Below, in pieces: positions 20,801 through 27,656 of a DNA stretch of 51,109 nt (position 1 is the stretch's first letter; the number at the start of each line of letters is the position of its first letter). The notes below the pieces were generated by a model. The model was not told the DNA's origin, did no database searches, and worked only from the letters and a program-made list of their open reading frames with translations. A program made the position numbers and the translations under genes. The DNA is from Lingula anatina. Taxonomy: Eukaryota; Brachiopoda; Lingulata; Lingulida; Lingulidae. The stretch spans positions 1-51,109 of the forward strand of contig NW_019776069.1 of the NCBI RefSeq assembly GCF_001039355.2, read 5' to 3'.

Positions 20801-23800
20801 TGACAGCTATTTAGCGTGAACCCCCAGGAAGTTAGGTCGATCTAGTTGGATCGATCTAAACTCTGGGAATGGGGTCATAGACACTGCATTAAAACAGGAA
20901 ACCATGAGCCCCACTGCCTGTGCAACTTCCCTGATACTAGGTGACTTATTGTTTAGCAAAGCTGTCCAAACTTTGCACATTTTGTCAGCTTTCTCGGTAG
21001 TTAGTGAGATAGACATGGATGTGGAATCCAAAGTAAATCCAACAAAATTAATGTGATTTTTTGGAAAAAAAATACAGATTTCTCAGGGTGCACAATAAAT
21101 CCTAATTTATGTTTAGTGTACATTAAATGTTATCCAGGCACTCCTCAAAAGTGTCTCCGTGTAAATATGAGTCATTAATATACCCAACTGAGAGAAATCC
21201 TCTCTTTCTAATTCTGAATAAACAACTTGACACTCTTGGTACACATGCAAGACCTTGTGCCGCAGTAAGAAATTTCATCAATTTGCCTCTCCAGAAAAAT
21301 TTAAAGTATTTTTGATGTTCTTCTGCAATTTTAAGAGAATAGTAAGCATCTTTGAGATCAATAGATCCCATAAAACAGTGAGTCCGTATCATTCTAATTG
21401 CAGTAATGAGTGTACATGTGTCCTATTTGAAATGTCGGTATTTAACATACTTGTTGAGATGACTTAAATTCAGAATCATTCTATAACTATTTCCATATCT
21501 TTCTTTTTCCCGAGAAATATATTAGAAATAAATTCTCCAGGTTCATGTTGAATTTCTGCAATCACCCTCTTTTTTAACTAAGTGTCAATTTCACTGTCAA
21601 TAACTTCAATTTCAGCATCAGTGAATTTTATAGGTTTTGGAACCAACTTTTGCACTGGTAATTCCTCAAATTCTATTTTATATCCGGAAACCATATTAAG
21701 GATTTCTCTGTCTTAGGTAATTATTCGCCATTCACCAACAAATTGTGAAAGTTGACCACCTGTGAAATGTTTACTTCTCTCAGTTAGGTAATGATGCGAG
21801 GACTTTAACTTATCTTCAGTATCAGCAAACAGCGCAGAGTTAAAAAGATGTCTCACCTCAGAATCAGGGGGCCCAGGAGCATTTAGTGTTTCTCCTCTCC
21901 CTTCTTTTTCTTTGGATAGTATTTGTATTTCCCCACTTGTCTCCGCCCCTTGTAGGGGCCGTAGCCTTTTTTTTTTTTAACTTGGTAAGTTGATGTTTCT
22001 ATTTAGCCAACCTCATGTCTTGTGGCAAATTGTCACCAAACAAGTGTTGTGATGGAGCATGATTGTCTTCGCACAGAGTGACATACTCCTTATTAACTGC
22101 TGGTTTAAGGGACTGTTTCCTCCTCATACACAGCTCCAAATGTGCTGATCCCAGTTGCTGGTTTTAGGGACTGTTTCCTCCTCATACACAGCTCCAAATG
22201 TGCTGACCCCAGCTGCTGGTTTTAGGGACTGTTTCCTCCTCATATACAGCTCAAAATGACCTGATCCCAGCTGCTGGTTTAAGGGACTGTTTCCTCCTCA
22301 TACACAGCTCCAAATGTGCTGATCCCAGCTGCTGGTTTAAGGGACTGTTTCCTCCTCATACACAGCTCCAAATGTGCTGATTCCAGCTGCTTGTTTAAGG
22401 GACTGTTTCCTCCTCATACACAGCTCCAAATGTGCTGATTCCAGCTGCTTGTTTAAGGGACTGTTTCCTCCTCATACACGGCTCCAAATGTGCTGATCCC
22501 AGCTATGGTTTAAGGGACTGTTTCCTCCTCATACACGGCTGCAAATGGGCTGATCCCAGCTGCTGGTTTAAGGGACTGTTTCCTCCTCATACACAGCTCC
22601 AAATGAGCTGATCCCAGCTGCTGGTTTAAGGGACTGTTTCCTCCTCATACACGGCTCCAAATGTGCTGATCCCAGCTGCTGGTTTAAGGGACTGTTTCCT
22701 CCTCATACACAGCTCCAAATGTGCTGATTCCAGCTGCTGGTTTAAGGGACTGTTTCCTCCTCATACGAGTCATACACGGCTACAAATGTGCTGATCCCAG
22801 CAAGGCAATGCCGTCACAGGCATCTTTGGCCGTTTTCCTGTCATTTTTATCCAGGAGTTTATCAGCTACACTTGCGAAGATGCCACACGCTTTGACGATA
22901 GCCCTCTGGATGTCACACATCCTGGCATCCTTCGCCTTCAACTCTTTACTGGCATTACTCCAGATTTGTTTGTACACCAATGGGACCAACATGGCATCAC
23001 AATTTTTTGGTCGTAAGTGATGCTCATACAGTTTCTTGGTTAAATCTTTTGACAGAGGTTTGTGATTTTTTTTTGTTAATAATGCTAGCTAATTTTTTCC
23101 CTGATTTCAGGGCCCCGAGCCTCATCGTCATCGAGGTCTTCATCAATGATATCTAAAAAAGAGTCTACTTTTTCATTAGACTCTGTTTTGCTAGCTTTTT
23201 CAAACAAGTCCTCTGCATCGCAGTCGTCCTCATCCGAGTCTGACGACAATGCGTCATGACTCCGCTTCTTACTGTTACTGCCAGGGTGGGCAGTCTGAGG
23301 GGCCTTAACCGCACCTTTGGTTAAAACAGGTTTTCTTTGCATTCTCAAACAAACAAGTATCCCCAGTATTTAAACAACATGTTTAATTCCTGGGTTGATA
23401 AACTTACACTTAGTGTGAGTTGACGTTTTTTTTCTTGACAGGTCATATGGCGTTCAGTCTACTACGTAGATAACAGGTTTAATTCCTGGGTTGATACATT
23501 TACACTTAGTGTGAGTTGACGTTTTTTTTCTTGACAGGTCATATGGCGTTCAGTCTGCTACGTAGATAACAGGTTTAATTCCTGGGTTGATACATTTACA
23601 CTTAGTGTGAGTTCACGTTTTTTTTCTTGACAGGTCATATGGCGTTCAGTCTACTATGTAGATAACAGAATAAATTCCTGTGTTGACACATTTACACTTA
23701 GTGTGAGTTGACGTTTTTTTTTTTCTCTGGACAGGTCATCTGACGTTTAGTCTGGAGCAGTACCATGGCGTCCAGTTTAAAGTACCGTACCAGCCGGACG

Positions 23801-26800
23801 ACTACCCGCTGTCCGTGGACCTGAAGGACCAGATATACATCCGTCTGGGCGTGAGGCTGGCTGCAGCTAACATGTCCGGCATGGCGCTGAGGGCAGACAG
23901 TTGTAAAGCAACAAGTTCTCTAAGTCCGTTTTCATCTGAAGCCGTGAAACTTATTGACAACGGGTAACACTTGAAAAATATCGCATGCTTTTGACTTGCA
24001 AGGCATTTTTACTGAGACCATTAAGCATACAGATGCCATAGACGTCATTATTGAAAGCTTAAAAAGCGACCTGATACCTTAAAGGGATAATAACTCTTCG
24101 TATGATATCTTTATTTCACAATAAAAACATTGTGAACAACTCATAGAAATATAATATATTCTGTTTTACCTCAAAAACAGCAGTTATAGCTATTATTCTG
24201 ATATCTGAGCTTGTCTTCAGATCACGTGACTTCCATTGATGGCTGTACTCTGTTATAATCTCTTAAGAGATTTTAACAAAAAACCAAACTTTTTAGAAAA
24301 AAAAAACCAGGAACTAACTGTGAATGTAAAAATGGATTCATTAACCATTGATAAGTATTGGAAAATTGTTGTTTACTCCAGGAAAATTCCTTTTTTGGCC
24401 AAAACAAAGACTTATTATCCCTTTAATTTTAGCTATAACGGTTGAACTATAATCCAGATGAACCGTAGTTATCGATACAAATGCTCTATTTCTCGGTATA
24501 AGAGACTGATACTTCTTGAAATGGGTGGTTCAGTGGCCAGGCTTTCATTATTTCAGCTATAATACACAGGTAGTTATAAGACAAAACCGATCAACAGAAA
24601 CCGTTTTGTAATATTGGATGCACGGCTCAGCCGTTGTTTCAGTGTTATTTTCAATTGATTTATGTGGAGATATATAGTATTAATATTATTTATATGCGTA
24701 TGTGCAATTGTGGGAAATATGCTCTGTGCAGTTACTTCCCAGCGGGCAAATTATGTTTTTTTAACGTTGAAACAACGTTGAACCATAACGCTGAGAAGAC
24801 ATTGGATAAACGTTGGATTTAAAAGTTGTCCCAACCTCAGATAACAGAGAGCTTTCGCACCTGCACGTGCACGTTTAGGCGACCGACTACATTTAGCTAT
24901 CCGTAACCGTAAAATGACCAACGTTTATTTTTTTCGTGATTTCGCAGAAAGACCCGGTTAGCCTTTACGGATAGTCGAATCGAACAGTAGGCTGATACAT
25001 GTTTCACATGCTGTAAAGCCTCGGTCACAACCGGACGCACAAATTTCAGGATCGTAGGTCCCCTGCGATTTTTGGGTGTTGCGGAGGCCGTGAAGGTCGT
25101 AGAGGTAGAGGAAAGTCTGCCTTGCGAGTCGCAAGGCCCCATGAGATGTCCTTTCAGGCAGGGACGCTAATTGTAAGGAGCGATGGTCGTGGAAATTGTA
25201 CTCTTATTTTGAGTTTGTCTTGCTTCCTGTGTACGTGGCACACACTCACCACTTACGAAGGGAATGCAACGCGAGGCGAAAGAAGTGCCCTTTTGCGTGA
25301 GTTTTGCTTCACATTTGCCTCACACGTTTGTGGTGACGTACTGACGGCGTTCGTCAGTTTTGCTTCCTGTTCTTCTCTTCTTTCTTCTTCCTCCTCTCTT
25401 TTTTCTACTATGTAATTTTCTTTCTCTTGCCTTTTGGAGGCATATTAGATACAAAATTGAGCAAGAAATTGAAATTTTTGAAAATTGCTGTACACGTTAC
25501 ATAGTCGATGTTCATGTAAAGACACAAGCGTTCGTCGTGAGCACGCCTTTTATACACCAGGCGTGGGGTGACGCACGTGCGACGTATTCCCGGTGTGCTC
25601 TCGACTTTGTTCGTTAGTTGTGAGGGCGTGCGCCTTACTCAACACGCAATGGGCACTTGCTCCTTCATTGTTTGCGACGTGCGTCTTGCACAACGTGCGT
25701 CTCTCTTGCTAACTCCGTGCGAGGGGAGCAAGTTACGCTTGCGGCCTGACTGTTCGCAGGCTATTCGTAGAAAATTTTGAACATGTCCAACATCCTCCGT
25801 ACGTGCTTACGAGCTGTCTGCGAACTCGAAATTGCGTAAGAAGGCCTTGATTGGGACGTGAGATTCTGCGCAAATTTTGGACGCAAACAGCCCGTAAGAG
25901 CCCGTGCGGCCAGTTGTGACCGAGACTTAGGCCTATGCAGAGACGTCAAATTAGGTCATACGCCATTGGAGATCCGGCTTACCCCGTTAAAAGGTATCTT
26001 TTGAGTCCCTTCAGAGGAGCAAATTTAAGTACCGAAGAAGAAGAATTCAACAGGAGAATGTCCTCTGTGCGGGAATGCGTCGAGTGGGAGTTCGGAAACT
26101 TATTGTGAAACTTTGCCTTTCTGGACTTTTGAAAGAATTAAAAAGTTCTGTTGTCTCCTGTAGCCAAGCAGTACTTGGTAGGTGGTCTTCTGGTCAACTG
26201 CCATACCTGTGTGTAGGGCAATCAGATGAGTCGGAACTTTAAACTAGATCCTCCCACCTTGGAGGACTATTTAGCATGAACTGTACACGTGTACATTGTG
26301 CGTATGGGAAATTAAAGAGTAAAACGTAAAATTCATACCGCAAGCAAACATTTATTTAAATGTAATCTTGAATAAAAAACTAATGTTTTAACAAAGATTC
26401 AGCCCACGTGTATCTTGTAGGCAGCAAGAGCCTAGTATGTCAATTCAGCTTTTCTTCTTAACCAAAGATTATGCGTAACCATCTCCATCATTTGTTTGTC
26501 TTTCTCAAATTGAGCTTCTCGCTCTTTCATTTCTAATTCAAAACGTTCTTTCTCGAAGGCCAACTTGTCTTTCAGGTAACTGACGTAATCTGCTGGTGAA
26601 TCAGTACGGCGCTTCTTAGTTGCCTGCATGTTTTCGCATTTTTTAGCTGAAAAATGCAGCGTCAGTTTTTGTTACTGATATAATAAATATTAATCGATAT
26701 TTGCTATTAGCAACAATTTCATGTAAAGAAAAATGTGCCGTCTTTACTTTTATTTATAATTCATTTATTCAAATACACACAACAGGACGCCATGTGACTT

Positions 26801-27621
26801 TCTAAACAAGGCTTCATAAAATTTGCATTAAAAGTCAAGGAGACGCCCTGTCAACTAAAGGAGAAAATCGAGCTACTAATGTGCTGTCCTTACTTTTATT
26901 TATAATTCATTTATTCAAATACACAAAACAGGACGCCATGTGACTTTCTAAACAAGGCTTCATAAAATTTGCAATAAAAGTCAAGGAGACGCCCTGTCAA
27001 CTGAAGGAGAAAATCGAGCTACTAGTAGTATCTTACTAAACGGCACTTACCTTACGGATATCCTGCTTGTTATGCGTCAAGTGCAGACGCCTAGTCTACA
27101 GACCACTTATAAAGGCATGTGCACTCGTAACAACTGCTCACAAAATGATGACCTAACAGTCTTATAATACAATCAGTCACGCTTGCGGAAGGCCACTTCT
27201 GACTGCCTTGTGGTCAGTGGAAAATGCCTTTTTTGCGGGTATAACCTATATTTCAATAGTAACAAAAACATAGACACAAATAACAGAGACAACATGTTTG
27301 ACATATATTGCAAAAATAAAATGTCCAATATGATTTTAGCAGAGAAACGATCAACTTTGAAAGGCTTGATTTCATAAAATTATGCTGATTTGTCAAACCG
27401 TTTTTCATTGACGGGTAGCAATCTAGCTGCGGATAATGTTCTCTCTAACCGTATGTGTACACGTCACTAGACAGCAAAATATTATGACCTAAACGTAGTC
27501 GTTCGCCTAAACGTACTGGTGCGAAAGCTCTCTAACAACGTTGTATCAACGTCAGAAAACAATGTTATATGAACCCCACCCAGCGGGAAATTAGCCTGGA
27601 TGTGTTTAGCAGTAGGACATG

Positions 27622-27656
<35 letters not shown>

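Larger units (their letters stand above)
17445..23348 (-). mobile_element. Decayed DIRS-type (tyrosine recombinase) retrotransposon
   Basis: In minus-strand order this stretch holds a gag-like ORF, reverse transcriptase, RNase H with its connecting region, and a tyrosine recombinase. That is the gene order of DIRS/Ngaro-like elements, which integrate with a recombinase rather than a DDE integrase. It lies antisense inside the large ZP intron. The element is dead: frameshifts in gag and RT, a changed RT catalytic box, and four or more secondary insertions or expansions (17985-18455, 18898-19812, 20669-20870, 22105-22800). The recombinase lacks its C-terminal catalytic half. Terminal repeats were not identified. 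Confidence 0.88.
24847..27532. mobile_element. 2.7 kb DNA transposon, GAGAGCTTTCGCACC ends
   Basis: The terminal inverted repeats read GAGAGCTTTCGCACC, then CGTTTAGGCGAxCGACTAC. They are followed on the left and right by the same TAACA flank (24842-24846 and 27533-27537), a 3-5 bp target duplication. A minus-strand coiled-coil ORF (26432-26629) lies inside. Size, TAA-containing target site and that ORF suggest PIF/Harbinger ancestry, but no DDE transposase frame is visible. It also carries a nested element at about 25019-25925. Confidence 0.65.
24738..27587. mobile_element. Outer AACGTTGA-type MITE split by a 2.7 kb element
   Basis: The left piece 24738-24846 starts CCCAGCGGGCAAATTA and contains AACGTTGAAACAACGTTGAA. 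The right piece 27533-27587 contains AACAACGTTGTATCAACGT and ends CCCAGCGGG. Together they make a roughly 160-bp relative of the family at 4380 and 27579. The inner element (24847-27532) separates them. Confidence 0.6.
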
